DNA of 64,000 bases from Dryobates pubescens (GCF_014839835.1 NC_071634.1:1178001-1242000); one strand, 5' to 3'. Positions 44,195 through 55,860 are shown, counted from the first letter of the stretch. Notes: generated from the sequence alone by a model not told the origin. Numbers and translations: made by a program.

Positions 44195-46478
44195 GAAGTG
44201 GCGCCTCGAACAGGGATGTAAAGGGTTAACAGGGACAGAAGGAAGAACTGTCAGAGACCCTATGGCTACTGAGGTGAAGGGCGAGCCCCGAGAAGCGTCA
44301 ATAGGGTATTCCCTGCTTGTGCAGCGATCGACTGGCAAAGTACGACTTGATGCTGGCGTAAGGAGCTCGTACCGTGCCTGGGCAGGAATTCTGCTCGCCG
44401 TCCGGGTAAGGGCTGCAGACTCTAGGTTCAGGGCTGCACTAAGGAAATCCCCCGGCCAAGGAGAGCGAAGAAGCCCTTAAATTATTTAGATGTTTCCTTC
44501 AGAAACGAGCCATGTCGATGGGGACGACAGTGCAAGACCGCACCGGTGGGTCAAAACGGCAGCCAGCGAGCAGACCAATTAGGGGAGCTTGCGGCACGGA
44601 AGAGCCCTAAGGAGACCGGCGTGGAAGGAGACGAGTACCGGTGATTATGGAAAAAGAGGTAGCGTCCTCATTGCCTCATTGTTTTTCAGAACAACGAAAG
44701 GCAGACGTATCGTCTAAGGTAATTCCTGGGCTTGTAGCTCATGGATCCGCCTTGAGATTTTTCCCTAGTGGAGATAGTTGTTTTTGTTGGACAGAATATG
44801 GGAACAAACTGTGGGACTTGGTTATAGATGGCGATAAAACTGCTATCAAGCTGCAAAAGCCGTGTCGAGAATGCATAAGCTGTATTAAGAAATATAAGCT
44901 GGAACAGCGGATGGCTGCCACAGTGACAGGAACTTTGTCAGGACGAGATGCAGCCCCAGTTCTATCTGAGTTGCAGCCGAACGCTGCGTTTGAAGAGTAT
45001 CACCAGGGCCGCCCCCGGCACATCGTACGGTGACCACACTGCGTTTAGCAGCCGCCACCACTGGCGTTCGCCTTGATGAACAGAAAATTCTCATTAACAG
45101 AATAACCAAGTAGATAAGAATTTTCCTCGTTAGCTGAATGCTGGAATGCAGGGAGGGGGAGAGGAGTTGGCAGACAGCCTCTGCATAGGTAAGGAATAGC
45201 AGGGTTTTTAGTCATTTACTTCTGGTAGTCCTAGACAAGATAGTTTTTGTATTAGATAATGGACACCTGGACTTTTCTGCAAAATACTGACATACCTCTG
45301 TCATGACAAATAGGCAACTTTTTGTATAAAGGTTTGCCCAAAACTGTCTGAAGACACACAGGCCTTTTGAAATGATTCTACCTGTGTCCGGCGCTGAAAT
45401 AGAAGCATAATACAAGACACTTGCTGAGTCTCTTGTGTATCTTTCTCCAAGTCAGCCTCAAGCAGAGAAAAAGCCGAAAAAGGGCAGCGAAACCTGTGCC
45501 TCAGTGTGTTCAACCCATTCATCAACATCTTCCTCTGATATCGCCAGCGAGGGCTCGGATTCGGAAGACGACAACACCGATGCTGAGAAATTCACACAGC
45601 GCCGACTTTCCTTTACAGCCCCTTAGAAACAACGGTGCGCTTGGAGGCTTGCGGTTATGGCATTCTTGCGACCGCACCCCGCCCGCGAGCCCTGCCGGCC
45701 CCCACGGATACCGACGGCTCCGACCAAGGCGGTACCGGCTGACGCACCACCGACACCGGCAGCACCGACAGTAGCGGCGGCCGCAGCAGCGCCCCCACTC
45801 CCCCAGTGGCTTCAGCTGCGCTACTCTGCTCAGATTTAAAGCAGCAGTGCTAATTTTATCATTTCTGGTTGTAATGTCTTTCAGAGGTTTGTTATTCAGA
45901 GTTTTGCTAAGTTTTCCTAATAAGCATAACGAATAGTAAGCACTTGGTGTTTACAGGTACGTAGTACATAGTAATTGTAGCAAGGTAGGCCTACTCAGTG
46001 ATGAGTTCAAATGGTCAGATTCTCTTTTGGTTCGAACCTTCTTAGTTGTGTGCCTAGGCGTTTCAAAGGAGCTCCCTGTAATATAGTTAAGGTTTGGAGT
46101 GAACAGGTATTCATTTTTAAAGGTATTCTTTAGCTAATGTGCAGAAGAATCAAGACTATGAGGAAGCAGCATTTTGAATATCGATGATAATCGATCGAGC
46201 TGCTATTGATTTTTTGCTCTTAGCTCACGGTCATAGCTGTGAAGAGTTTGAAGGCAAGTGTTGCTTTAATTTGCCTGATCACAGTCAATTCATATAAATC
46301 TTGTTTGACTAGAGGATCACACTCAATCAACTGTTAAAGATGTTACTCCTTTTGATCAATGGCTTCAATCTTGGTTTGGTAATATGTCTCCTTGGCTGTT
46401 GGGCCTACTTAAAGAAGGTTTAGGCTGGCTTGGTATTGTCTTGTTGGTTTTGCTTGTTTTGCGTACTGCATATGGATT
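43778..46478 (+). mobile_element. ERV, class II (alpha/beta-like), partial
   Basis: The element starts with a 5' LTR (43778 to about 44194; TGTTGAGG start, TTTATAAGCC TATA-like word near 44109). A primer-binding site of lysine-tRNA type follows at about 44199-44216, then a leader, a gag-like region (about 44647-45840) and, at its right part, a transmembrane envelope remnant (about 46190-46478). The envelope words [20 protein letters not shown] are very close to the transmembrane subunit of avian leukosis-type viruses. No pol or 3' LTR was recognised. It is a broken fossil. Its left side sits inside an X block, its right side adjoins a Y tail. A second envelope piece with the same right-hand junction is at 54740-55462. 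Confidence 0.83.
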
Positions 46479-46860
46479 GTGTCCTGAGGCTGCTCCCCAG
46501 GGGGTACGTTGAGGATGCCATAGGAAGGTAAGAGCATGGCCTGGGGACATCCACCTGGGTGGAATGAGGACACTGGCCAGGCAGATGGTCCACCAAGGAC
46601 CCAGCACTACACCAAGTGCGGGTTCCACAGCAAGGCTGGCGGTCAGCTGGGCAGCCTGTTGAGGGACTTGGGCAGAGGCATCACAGAGCAATATTGTGGT
46701 GTTGGAGCCTTTGTGTGAGGCGCTGCTGGGGCTGTGTCACAATCCAAACCCTCCCAAGGTGCCGCTGTGAGGTGTTGCTGGTGGCATATTTCTGAGGAGA
46801 GCTCTTGTGGACCTTTTTGAGTGACTGCAAAGGCCAGGGCAGCCCTGGCCTTGAGAAGAA
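46479..46860. repeat. Module Y tail downstream of K7
   Basis: The last 380 bp of module Y (compare 38384-38757), beginning GTGTCCTGAGGCTG, directly after the envelope remnant. This gives K7 the same 3' flank as K3 and K5. Confidence 0.9.
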
Positions 46861-47049
46861 ATTGAGAGGAGGCATGTGGGTCTGGTGTGCAGGAGAAGTT
46901 TATTGAGGGCAAAGCAGAGGGCAGAGGCAGGAGCAGCAAGGGGAAGGGAGGCGGTGTGAGGGGCAAGCATGGCGAGCATCAGGCCAGGGGCTTGTGCTGC
47001 AGGAGCTGTTGCAGGCTGTGTGTGGTGTCAGGGGGGGTGTGCAGGGCCC

Positions 47050-47368
47050 TCAGCAGGGGTAGCAGCCTCTTGCGGCGCCGCAGCCATAGCCCAGGCCAGC
47101 CAAGCCGTAGCCGTAGCCGTTGCCGAAGGCGCCGGAGGAGATGGGCTGTCCCTGGGCGTTGAGCTCGGTGCCCAGGGCAGCCCCTGAGGAGGATCCGACG
47201 GCGGTGCTCTGGGGGAAGGAGGTGAGGATGGGTCCTGGCAGGGTGACCAGCACGGGGGAAGGCTGGATGAAGACGCGGGAGTCCTGGCACTGCAAGGACG
47301 CAGGGCTCGTTGCAGCTGTTGGCCAGCGGGGTGGGTCCGCAGGGGCGGCAGCGGTCGTAGCAGGCCAT
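47050..47368 (-). pseudogene. K7: feather beta-keratin with a single frameshift
   Basis: Identical in plan to the intact copies but 319 nt long: one extra base after codon 23. On the plus strand the site reads TGCAAGGACGCAG near 47292-47304, where CALQ genes have TGCAAGGCGCAG and CVRQ genes have TGCCTGACGCAG. The frame moves after PCVL and runs into an unrelated Arg/His/Pro-rich reading, so no keratin is made unless the assembly is wrong. The promoter, leader intron (47389-47480) and AATAAA (46899-46904) are all kept. Upstream spacer X, downstream Y tail plus ERV. The extra base sits exactly where the two coding types differ, which suggests a faulty conversion event. Confidence 0.88.
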
Positions 47369-47551
47369 GGGTGTGGGGTGGAGGGGCCCTGGAAGAGAGA
47401 GAGGGTGTGGAGGGAGCGCAGGGCTGTGAGAGAGATGGCCTTTGGGGCAGCAGAAGGAGGGTGAGGGGCTGGAGGCTGACCTGGTGGAGGGAGCAGAGCG
47501 CAGGAGAAGGCGTCAGGAGGCGTCTGTGAGGGAGAGAGGCGCTGGGCCGGC

Positions 47552-47557
47552 TTTATG
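47552..47557 (-). promoter_or_regulatory. TATA-like box of K7
   Basis: CATAAA on the minus strand; promoter block unchanged although the gene is frameshifted. Confidence 0.7.
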
Positions 47558-48927
47558 CTGGCAGGGCTGGCAGCAGAGGTGAGCCCAGCCCAGCAGAGGT
47601 GGGGTGTCAGCAGTGAGGTCACGGCGTGGCTCTGGGCTGCTGTGGTTTGTGGCTGCCCTGTGGCTGGGGGTCTCATTTCCTGTGGCCCAGCAACAGCTCC
47701 TCTGGCCCTGTTGTCTGTGAGCAAAGAGGGAGCTGGGTGTGAGCTGGAGCCTGGAGGCCCTCTTGGGCACAGCAGTTCCTCTATGCTGGAGCCTTCTGTT
47801 CTGAGAGGAGTAAGCAGTGAGGTCAGCAGCTCTGCCACCTTGGAGTGTCAGAGGACACACTTGGCCTTGTTTAGTAACCTGCTTGACAAAGTATCTTGGG
47901 AGGCCGTCCTGAAGGGCACAGGAGTCCAGGATGAGCAGGCCTGACCAGACAGTCTTCAAGCAGGACCTCTTGGTGGCTCAGCAGCAGGTCATAGAGTGCC
48001 AGAATCAGAGAATTGTTTGGATTGTAGAGGACCTCTAAGAGCATCAAGTGCAAGCATTGCCCTAGCCCCACCATGGGCATTAAAGCACGTGCCAAAGTGC
48101 CATGTGCACAGGTTTCTTGAAGACTTCCTGGAGAAAGAGAAGGCCCTGGGGTAGGGCAGGCTGGCTGCACAGAGAGCTTGGGCTGGAGCTCCACAAGAGA
48201 AGAGTTCCTGACCTGTGGATGCCAAAGCAGGGAACCCAGGAGGACTCCAAGGGCTTTGTGAGCTTCTGAAGGGAGCAAATGAGAGAGGGCAAAGCCAAGT
48301 AGGATTGCTGCTGCTTCTGCACAGCAGAAGTGCCTTTGTCTTCTCCAAGGGGAAATGGTCAGTAAGGAGCTCCAGTGAGACACACCCAGGTCTGTGGGGC
48401 TGGAGGGAGGCAGGCAAGGCTACTGAGGGAGCTGGTGGAGGAGCTCAGCAAGACACTTTCCATTGTTTCCCAGCAGTCCTGCTTGGCCCAGCTGAATGGA
48501 TATTTGTCAAGGTGCTGCCTATGGCACCAAAGAGCCAGAAGAAGAATGTTGGACGCTGCAGGGCTGTTGGTGTGAGTTTGGTGCCAGGGAAGGTGATGGA
48601 GCAGATGATCTTGAGTGCCATCCCACAGCACATGGTGGAGAACTGGGCCATGAGGCCCAGTCAGCAAGGGGTTTGAAAGGCAGGTGCTGCCTGCCTGAGC
48701 AGGTCTCCTTCGATGCCAAGTGCCCCACGTGGTGGATGAGGGAGAAGCTTTGGGTGGTTTTCAGCAGGGCACAGCAGTTCCTCAGTGGTGGAATCTTCTG
48801 TTCTGAGAGCAGTAAGCAGTGAGGTCAACAGCTCTGCCACCCTGCACATTCCAAACACAGATTATGGCCTCTTGAGGTGCCTGGTGCATAAGAGTCCCTT
48901 TGCAATCAGCCATGAAGGTCAAAAGTA

Positions 48928-49187
48928 TCACACAGTATCACAGTAACTAAGGTTGGAAGAGACCCCAAGGATCAAGTCCAACCTGTTCCAACAGACCTCA
49001 CAACTAGACCATGACACCAAGTGCCACGTCCAATCTCCCCTTGAACACCTCCAGGGATGGGGACTCCACCACCTCCCTGAGTAGCACATTCCAATGACAA
49101 ACGACTCACTCAATGAAGAACTTTTTCCTCACCTCGAGTCTAAAGCTCCCCTGGCACAGCTTGAGACTGTGTCCCCTTGTTCTGGTG
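48928..49187 (-). mobile_element. CR1 LINE 3' end in module X3 (antisense)
   Basis: Third copy of the fragment at 21607; same as copy 2 over its whole length as far as I can see. Confidence 0.87.
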
Positions 49188-49497
49188 AAAATTAAAGCAA
49201 TTTCAGAGCTTTCTCTCCAAAATAAAGCAATTTCAGAGCTTTCTCTCCAAAATTAAAGCAATCTTAAGAGCTTTCTCTCCAAAATAAAGCAATTTTAAGA
49301 GCTTTTTGTCCAAAATAAAGCAATTTCAGAGCTTTCTCTCCAAAATAAAGCAATTTCAGAGCTTTCTCTCCAAAATAAAGCAATTTTAAGAGCTTTTTGT
49401 CCAAAATAAATCAATTTAAGAGCTTTCTCTCCAAAATTAAACAATTTCAGAGCTTTCTCTCGAACATAAAGCGATTTTAAGAGCTTTTTTCTCTCTC
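49188..49497. repeat. 30-31-bp AT-rich minisatellite (module X3)
   Basis: About ten units with the same order of unit types as at 31461. Confidence 0.92.
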
Positions 49498-50929
49498 TCC
49501 TGGCAAACAAAGCTGCTTTAGGAGTTTTTCTGACCAGCCCCAGGTCTTCCTGCAAGGAACTCGCTGCCCAGACCCAGATCCTGGCCGTTTTTGGGGCTGT
49601 TTGGGTGCTGGGGTGCGGGGCAGCCTCCTTATAAAGCCCTCTGACTTCAGCCCTGAGGGATCCTTCCGCCCAGGGGGACGTCAGAAAATAATCCCTGGCG
49701 CTGCCCATACAAGGGCAAGAGCCTTTAAAAAAAACCAACAAGGGAGGCAACCAAAAGCCCAAACCTACCTTTTTTTGGTGCTCTTCCCTGCCCCCTCCCT
49801 CTCTTTTCTCCATCCATCAGCAGGGAGAGCTGCTGGGCTGGCAGCAGAATGGTTAAGTTGAGCCGCGGGGGGCTGCTCCCTTCTGCCTCTTCTGGCCCCA
49901 GGAACAGCCTCCCTTGGACCTTCCTTGGACCCAGGACGGCAAGAGCCTTTACATTGGAAGTCATGTGGATTCAATTGCAGACTGTCCCCATGCTCCTAAA
50001 GAGAAGCAGGTTCTGAATAAGGGCAGCCTAGCTGAACAGAGAAAATGTGACTTAGCCTGGCTCAGGTGCAGCTGAGCCTGTGTGTAGGCCTGGTGTTTGT
50101 CCCCAGAGTGCTGCATGCAGCATGCAGCTGCAGAGTCCAGGCCTAGGTGCTGGGGCTTCCTGCCAAGGGTTGGGCAATGGCTATGAGCCCAGGTGAGCAT
50201 TTCCAGGCTGTTTTTCAGACAAGCAGTGCTGGATGCTGAGGAAGATGAAGGGAGGTGGGAAGGAGTGGTGCGGGACTGGGTGTGGGCAGGAATGCTGAGG
50301 GAGCTGACTGCTGACCTTGGGAGGCCACTGTGCCTTAGCTTGGGATGGCCATGGTGCCTTGGAGCTGTTCTTGAGGAGTGTGAGAAATCTCAGAGCCCTC
50401 CTGTGTTTGAGGCTTCAGTAGGAAGATCTGAGATATTAGACCCTGGTGAGCCTGACGTTGTCTCTAGGGCAGGTTCTCCAGAAACTCCTCCTGGCAAGCT
50501 CTGCCAGGCTCCTGAAAGCCAAGAAGGGGATGGGGAGTTGTCAGCCTGGGTTCTAGAAGGGAAACTGTCCTTGGCCATCCTCCATGTGTTCTCCATTGAA
50601 CTGAGTGGCTTTGTGGAGGCACAGAGAGCTGTGGCTGATATTGCCCTCTGTAAAGCTGAGAGAGGTTCTGCAGTGCATGCTGCTACAGAAGCTGGCCAGC
50701 AGCCTGCTCTGTAAGTGGCCAGTGTGGTGCACTGCAAAGTGCTTAAGCTCTAGTCCCAGAGGCTTCTGATGAGTGCCCCAAAATCTGGCTGGGGCAAGTC
50801 TCAAGTGGTGGAGCCCAGAACTCGTATCCGTGGGGCCCAGTGTTGGCCATCCTCATCCATCCCTGGGGTAAGGTGAAAGGGTGCCCAGCAGGCAGGTGGC
50901 GGCAGGTGATGGCCATGTGAGGAGGCTAA

Positions 50930-51780
50930 AGAGGAAGAGAGAGCTTGACTACAGGCCTGATGGTGTCACCCCTGTGCCCAGCAAGACCATGGAGAAGATC
51001 TTGCTGGAGACTGTGGCAAGATGAGCAGAGAACAGAGAGGTGCTGAGTGACAAGCAGCATGGCTTCAAGAAGGTCTCAGTGTGGCTGACAAATTTGGTGG
51101 CCTTCTGCAAGAGGGTTGGAGTGTTGGTGGGTAAGGGCAGAGCACCTGATGTCACCTACCTGGACGTGTGCAAAGCGTTTGTCAGTGTCCTGCACAACAG
51201 CCAAGTCTCTCAACTGAAGAGCTGTGGACTTGCTGGGGGGACAGGTTGGTGGATAAGGAATAGTCTGGATGCCCACACTCAGAGAGTTGTGGCCCAAGGT
51301 TTGATGTACAAGTGGAGACCAGTAACGAGTGGTGTCCCTCAGAGGTGCACCCTGGGAGCAGGTCTGTGTTGGTGACATGGGATCAAGGCACCCTCAGCAA
51401 GTCTGTGGATGACAGCAAGCTGTGTGGTGTGGCTGACAGGCTGGAGGGACGAGCTGCTGCATGAGCAGCAGGTCAAGGGAGGTGATGCTCCATGGTTACT
51501 CAACTGTCAGGAGAGCTCAGCTGCAGTGTGGGGTTGAGCTGTGGGGCCCCAAGGCCAGGAAGGACATGGAGGTGTTGGAATGGATCCAGAGGAGGCCAGG
51601 AAGATGAGGCCAAGCTGAGAGAGTTGGGCTTGTCCAGCCTGGCTGGTGGGAGGCAGATTCAGCCAAGTGTCCCTGGAGCAGGCTGAATTCATTGGAAGGG
51701 TGTGCAGGAGAGTGCTTGAAGGCTGTGAGCAAGTGGTGGACTTGTGGCACATTCTGGAAGAGTCCAGGTGGTAGACTGAG
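50930..51780 (+). mobile_element. Old CR1 RT fragment 2 in module X3
   Basis: Counterpart of 23585-24420 and 33200-34040. It alone keeps GGATCCAGAGGAGGCC near 51580, the usual CR1 wording, so it preserves the ancestral state there. Confidence 0.8.
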
Positions 51781-52089
51781 TGTCTAGAGGTAATGCTGGT
51801 CACTCCTTCATATGAGAGGTCTTCTGGCACTTTTCCCCCCCACCCCCAAGCCAAGCCATTGTCCCCTGTGAGGCTGGCAGAGGCCTGGGAGAAGAGAGGC
51901 AGAGGAGGCACCTGGGTCTGGTGTGCAGGAGAAGTTTATTGAGGGCAAAGCAGAGGGCAGATTCAGGAACAGCAAGGGCCAGGAAGGGAGGCGGTGTGAG
52001 GGGCAAGCAGGCTGAGCATGAGGCCAGGGGCTTGTGCTGCAGGAGCTGTTGCAGGCTGTGTGTGGTGTCAGGGGGGGTGTGCAGGGCCC

Positions 52090-52407
52090 TCAGCAGGGGT
52101 AGCAGCCTCTTGCGGCGCCGCAGCCATAGCCCAGGCCAGCCAAGCCGTAGCCGTAGCCGTTGCCGAAGGCGCCGGAGGAGATGGGCTGTCCCTGGGCGTT
52201 GAGCTCGGTGCCCAGGGCAGCCCCTGAGGAGGATCCGACGGCGGTGCTCTGGGGGAAGGAGGTGAGGATGGGTCCTGGCAGGGTGACCAGCACGGGGGAA
52301 GGCTGGATGAAGACGCGGGAGTCCTGGCACTGCAAGGCGCAGGGCTCGTTGCAGCTGTTGGCCAGCGGGGTGGGTCCGCAGGGGCGGCAGCGGTCGTAGC
52401 AGGCCAT
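52090..52407 (-). CDS. K8: feather beta-keratin
   Basis: 105 codons, CALQ type as K2, tail GAARGC then YPC, nine Cys. Leader intron 52428-52519; AATAAA 51935-51940. Upstream spacer Y (copy 3, cut by the assembly gap), downstream spacer X (copy 3). The promoter-exon 1 junction has GGTGCTGGGCTGGC for GGCGCTGGGCCGGC near 52577. Intact. It is the last complete gene before the gap at 54356. Confidence 0.94.
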   Translation of the reverse strand: MACYDRCRPCGPTPLANSCNEPCALQCQDSRVFIQPSPVLVTLPGPILTSFPQSTAVGSSSGAALGTELNAQGQPISSGAFGNGYGYGLAGLGYGCGAARGCYPC

Positions 52408-52590
52408 GGGTGTGGGGTGGAGGGGCCCTGGAAGAGAGAGAGGGTGTGGAGGGAGCACAGGGTTGTGAGAGTGATGGCCTTTGGGGCAGGAGAAGGAGGG
52501 TGAGGGGCTGGAGGCTGACCTGGTGGAGGGAGCAGAGCGCAGGAGAAGGCGTCAGGAGGCGTCTGTGAGGGAGAGAGGTGCTGGGCTGGC

Positions 52591-52596
52591 TTTATG
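52591..52596 (-). promoter_or_regulatory. TATA-like box of K8
   Basis: CATAAA on the minus strand, 184 bp upstream of the ATG. Confidence 0.75.
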
Positions 52597-52729
52597 CTGG
52601 CAGGGCTGGCAGCAGAGATGAGCCCAGCCCAGCAGAGGTGGGGTGTCAGCAGTGAGGTCACGGCGTGGCACTGGGCTGCTGTGGTTTGTGGCTGCCCTGT
52701 GCCCAGGGGGTCTCATTTGCTGTCAGCCC

Positions 52730-54355
52730 AGGAAGCTCTACTGGCTTTGCGGCAGTGTAGATGACCACCAGCGCTGTTTGAGCTGGCTGATGGCCTTGGG
52801 GGCCACTCTCGTTTAGCTCCTGAAGGTCCTGGTGCCTGAAGCATTTCCTGAAGAATGGCACAGAGCTCCTGCACTTAGTAAGTGGAAAAATATCCAGGTG
52901 CAGGATGTGAGAGAGTAGAGCCTGGTGAGCCTGACCTTGCTGGAAGGACAGGGGGTGGAAGGATGTGTCGAGGCGAGCACTGCCAAGCTGAAAGGGACAG
53001 GAAGGTGACAGGGAGGGATTGGTGTGGCCTTAGGAAGAGTAAGTGGTGTTTGAAACCCCTGCATGTCTTTGGTGTTGAAGTGAGGAGCTTTGTGGAAGAG
53101 GAGGAAGCCATGGGTGGTGATCACCTTGAAGCGTTGGTAAAGCCTTTGGTGCTGTGTCCACTGCATGCCCCTAGACGAGCTGATCCGGCAGGGGCTGTGT
53201 GAGTGGGCAGGCTGAATCTCCATCTTTGCTCAGCTCTCATGAGAGGTGAGCTGCAGTGCAGTGTTCAGCTGTGTGGCCACAGCCATGGAAGGACATGAGC
53301 ATGCTGGAGTGGATGCAGAGAATGATCTCAAAGGTCTTTTCCAAGGTGGTTAATTGTATTCTATTCTACTGCCTTGAAATGCTGAGGAGTGTGGAATGAT
53401 GATCAGGAGGTGGCTGAGAGAGTTGGTCTTGTTCAGCCGGGCTGGTGGGAAGAGCTTCATCCAAGTGTCCCTGGAGCAGCCTGAGTTCCTTGGAAGTATG
53501 AGCAGGAGAGTGGTGTTGTGTTGAAGGCTTGGAGCACGTGGTGGGCTTGTGGCACATTCTGGAGGAGTCCATCAGCCAGACTGTGTGTCTTGCAGTAGTG
53601 GCAGCTACCTCTTCCTGAGAGAGGTCCTGTGGCCCTGTCCCAGCCACCCTCCAGGCCTCCCAAGCTGTGGCATTGTCCCATGTGAGGTTGGCACGGAAGG
53701 TGATGGAGCAGATGATCTTGAGTGCCATCCCACAGCACATGGTGGAGAACTGGGCCATGAGGCCCAGTCAGCAAGGGGTTTGAAAGGCAGTTGCTGTCTG
53801 CCTCAGCAGACCTCCTTCCATACCAAGTGCTCCACGTGGTGGATGAGGGAGAAGCGTTGGATGGTTTTCAGCAGGGCTTTAGGAAGCTCTTTGCCATTGT
53901 GCCCCACAGCCTGCTCCTGGAGAAAGTGGCTGCTCGAAGCTGGGAGCTGCAGACTCTGCCCTGGGGACCAAACTGGCAATGCTATTACAATGGGATGAGG
54001 GTCACCAAAACTCTGCTCTATCTCTGGTGCCTCGGGCCATGCTTTGGTGTTGGATTGGTAGTGTTGCTTAAAGCTTGGGCTCAGTTATTTTGATGGAGTT
54101 TTCCATCTCAAGTGAGTCTGTGATGCAAGAGTGCTGCCAGCTCCCATCTCCTTGTCAAACATGGTGTTGAAGTGTGTTGCGATGTTGTGGGAGCAGCCAG
54201 GGCTTGCTGTGGCATGGAGATACGGGCATGCCCTTAAAGGCAAGCCCAGGGAGAGCTTTCTCTACCACTCACCTGGCCAACAGGATGGTTGCTTGCTGCT
54301 GAGAAGCATTAAGAAGAAGCATCCTCGTGCTGCCAAGGCCACCACTCAAACAAGT
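52730..54355. repeat. Spacer module Y, copy 3 (cut by gap)
   Basis: Collinear with copy 1 at an offset of about 27355 and ends in the N run at a point equal to about 27000 of copy 1. It includes the old CR1 RT piece (about 53690-54100). The missing remainder would be expected to carry the old antisense CR1, the LTR and probably another keratin gene. Confidence 0.92.
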
Positions 54356-54455
54356 NNNNNNNNNNNNNNNNNNNNNNNNNNNNNNNNNNNNNNNNNNNNN
54401 NNNNNNNNNNNNNNNNNNNNNNNNNNNNNNNNNNNNNNNNNNNNNNNNNNNNNNN
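54356..54455. other. Assembly gap (100 N)
   Basis: A run of exactly 100 N, the usual placeholder for a gap of unknown size. Module Y is on the left and the end of module X on the right; in the other copies a keratin gene lies between these, so at least one locus is probably missing. Confidence 0.99.
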
Positions 54456-54739
54456 AGCTGAGAGAGTTGGGCTTGTCCAGCCTGGCTGGTGGGAGGAGAT
54501 TCAGCCAAGTGTCCCTGGAGCAGGCTGAATTCATTGGAAGGGTGTGCAGGAGAGTGCTTGAAGGCTGTGAGCAAGTGGTGGACTTGTGGCACATTCTAGA
54601 AGAGTCCAGGTGGTAGAGTGAGTGTCTAGAGGTAATGCTGGTCACTCCTTCCTATGAGAGGTCTTCTGGCACTTTCCCCACCCACCCCCAAGCCAAGCCA
54701 TTGTCCCCTGTGAGGCTGGCAGAGGCCTGGGAGAAGAGC
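54456..54739. repeat. End of module X right of the gap
   Basis: Matches the last 280 bp of module X (24258-24538 of copy 1), including the tail of the second old CR1 RT piece. In the other copies a keratin 3' UTR follows; here an ERV envelope remnant follows instead. Confidence 0.9.
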
Positions 54740-55462
54740 AACATACCCCTAAAGCAGACTGTAAAAGACAGCGCTAAGGATTGCGTTTGTGTCTTAATCT
54801 CTGTGTGCTATGTGTTCAAGCATAATCAAGTTTTCTCTGTCAATAAGAGGAGTGAAATGTAAAGATTGGAACTATTAAGATCTAAATTCTTTTTTACAAT
54901 GTCTGTTATCTTTGACCATGTATTATGCCAGCTCTGTTAGAACATTGTACTAGCTCAACATAAGCTTTGTGCCTTGTATGGGTTACATCAGGCTGTTAGA
55001 CATGCTGCGCTACAGAACACTTTTGCCTCTTTGCTTATTCGTCGTCTTGCTGCTAAGCAGGCCTTAAGGCAAATTGAGAAACTGGCTGGCTGGTCATTTA
55101 AACAAGCTCATGTTACTACTGAAATTTTAAACCAATTGCTTGTAGATCAAAATAGTTTAAGGCATGCATTTTTACAGAATAGAGCTGCTATTGATTTTTT
55201 GCTCTTAGCTCACGGTCATAGCTGTGAAGAGTTTGAAGGCAAGTGTTGTTTTAATTTGCCTGATCACAGTCAATTCATATAAATCTTGTTTGACTAGAGG
55301 ATCACACTCAATCAACTGTTAAAGATGTTACTCCTTTTGATCAATGGCTTCAATCTTGGTTTGGTAATATGTCTCCTTGGCTGTTGGGCCTACTTAAAGA
55401 AGGTTTAGGCTGCTTGGTATTGTCTTGTTGGTTTTGCTTGTTTTGTCGTACTGCATATGGAT
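54740..55462 (+). mobile_element. ERV remnant: envelope transmembrane region
   Basis: Plus-strand fossil of a retroviral transmembrane envelope protein, readable over about 54974-55282. It has the heptad-like stretch ending [20 protein letters not shown], the [12 protein letters not shown] Cys motif and a following membrane-near segment (WLQSWFGN, WLLGLLKEG). It is the same family as the envelope part at 46190-46478 but longer on its left. Strong similarity to alpharetrovirus-type TM proteins; broken and partial, without LTRs. Confidence 0.85.
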
Positions 55463-55860
55463 TGTGTCCTGAGGCTGCTCCCCAGGGGGTACGTTGAGGA
55501 GTGCCATAGGAAGGTAAGAGCATGGCCTGGGGACATCCACCTGGGTGGATATGAGGACACTGGCCAGGCAGATGGTCCCCAAGGACCCAGCACTACACCA
55601 AGTGCGGGGTTCCACAGCAAGGCTGGCGGTCGCTGGGCAGCCTGTTGAGGGACTTGGGCAGAGGCACCACAGAGGAATATTGTGGTGTTGGAGCCTTTGT
55701 GTGAGGCACTGCTGGGGCTGTGTCACAATCCAAACCCTCCCAAGGTGCCACTGTGAGGTGTTGCTGGTGGCATATTTCTGAGGAGAGCTCTTGTGGACCT
55801 TTTTGAGTGACTGCAAAGGCCAGGGCAGCCCTAAGCCTTGAGAAGAAATTGAGAGGAGGC
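55463..55860. repeat. Module Y tail downstream of K9
   Basis: Same junction with the envelope remnant and same Y tail as at 46479-46860, with several single-base differences. Confidence 0.88.

Larger units (their letters stand above)
47691..51890. repeat. Spacer module X, copy 3
   Basis: Collinear with copies 1 and 2. Sub-parts: CR1 RT piece about 48205-48800, antisense CR1 3' end 48928-49187, minisatellite 49188-49497, TATA-like word 49629-49636, second CR1 RT piece about 50930-51780. Mostly like copy 2, but near 50090-50130 it reads like copy 1 (TTTGTCCCCAGAGTGCTGC). At 51585-51596 it has a small stretch (ATCCAGAGG) missing from both. Confidence 0.93.

Noticed and set aside
44181-44480. 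99-codon frame over the ERV leader
   Set aside because: It spans the primer-binding site and the untranslated leader of the ERV, where no protein is expected.
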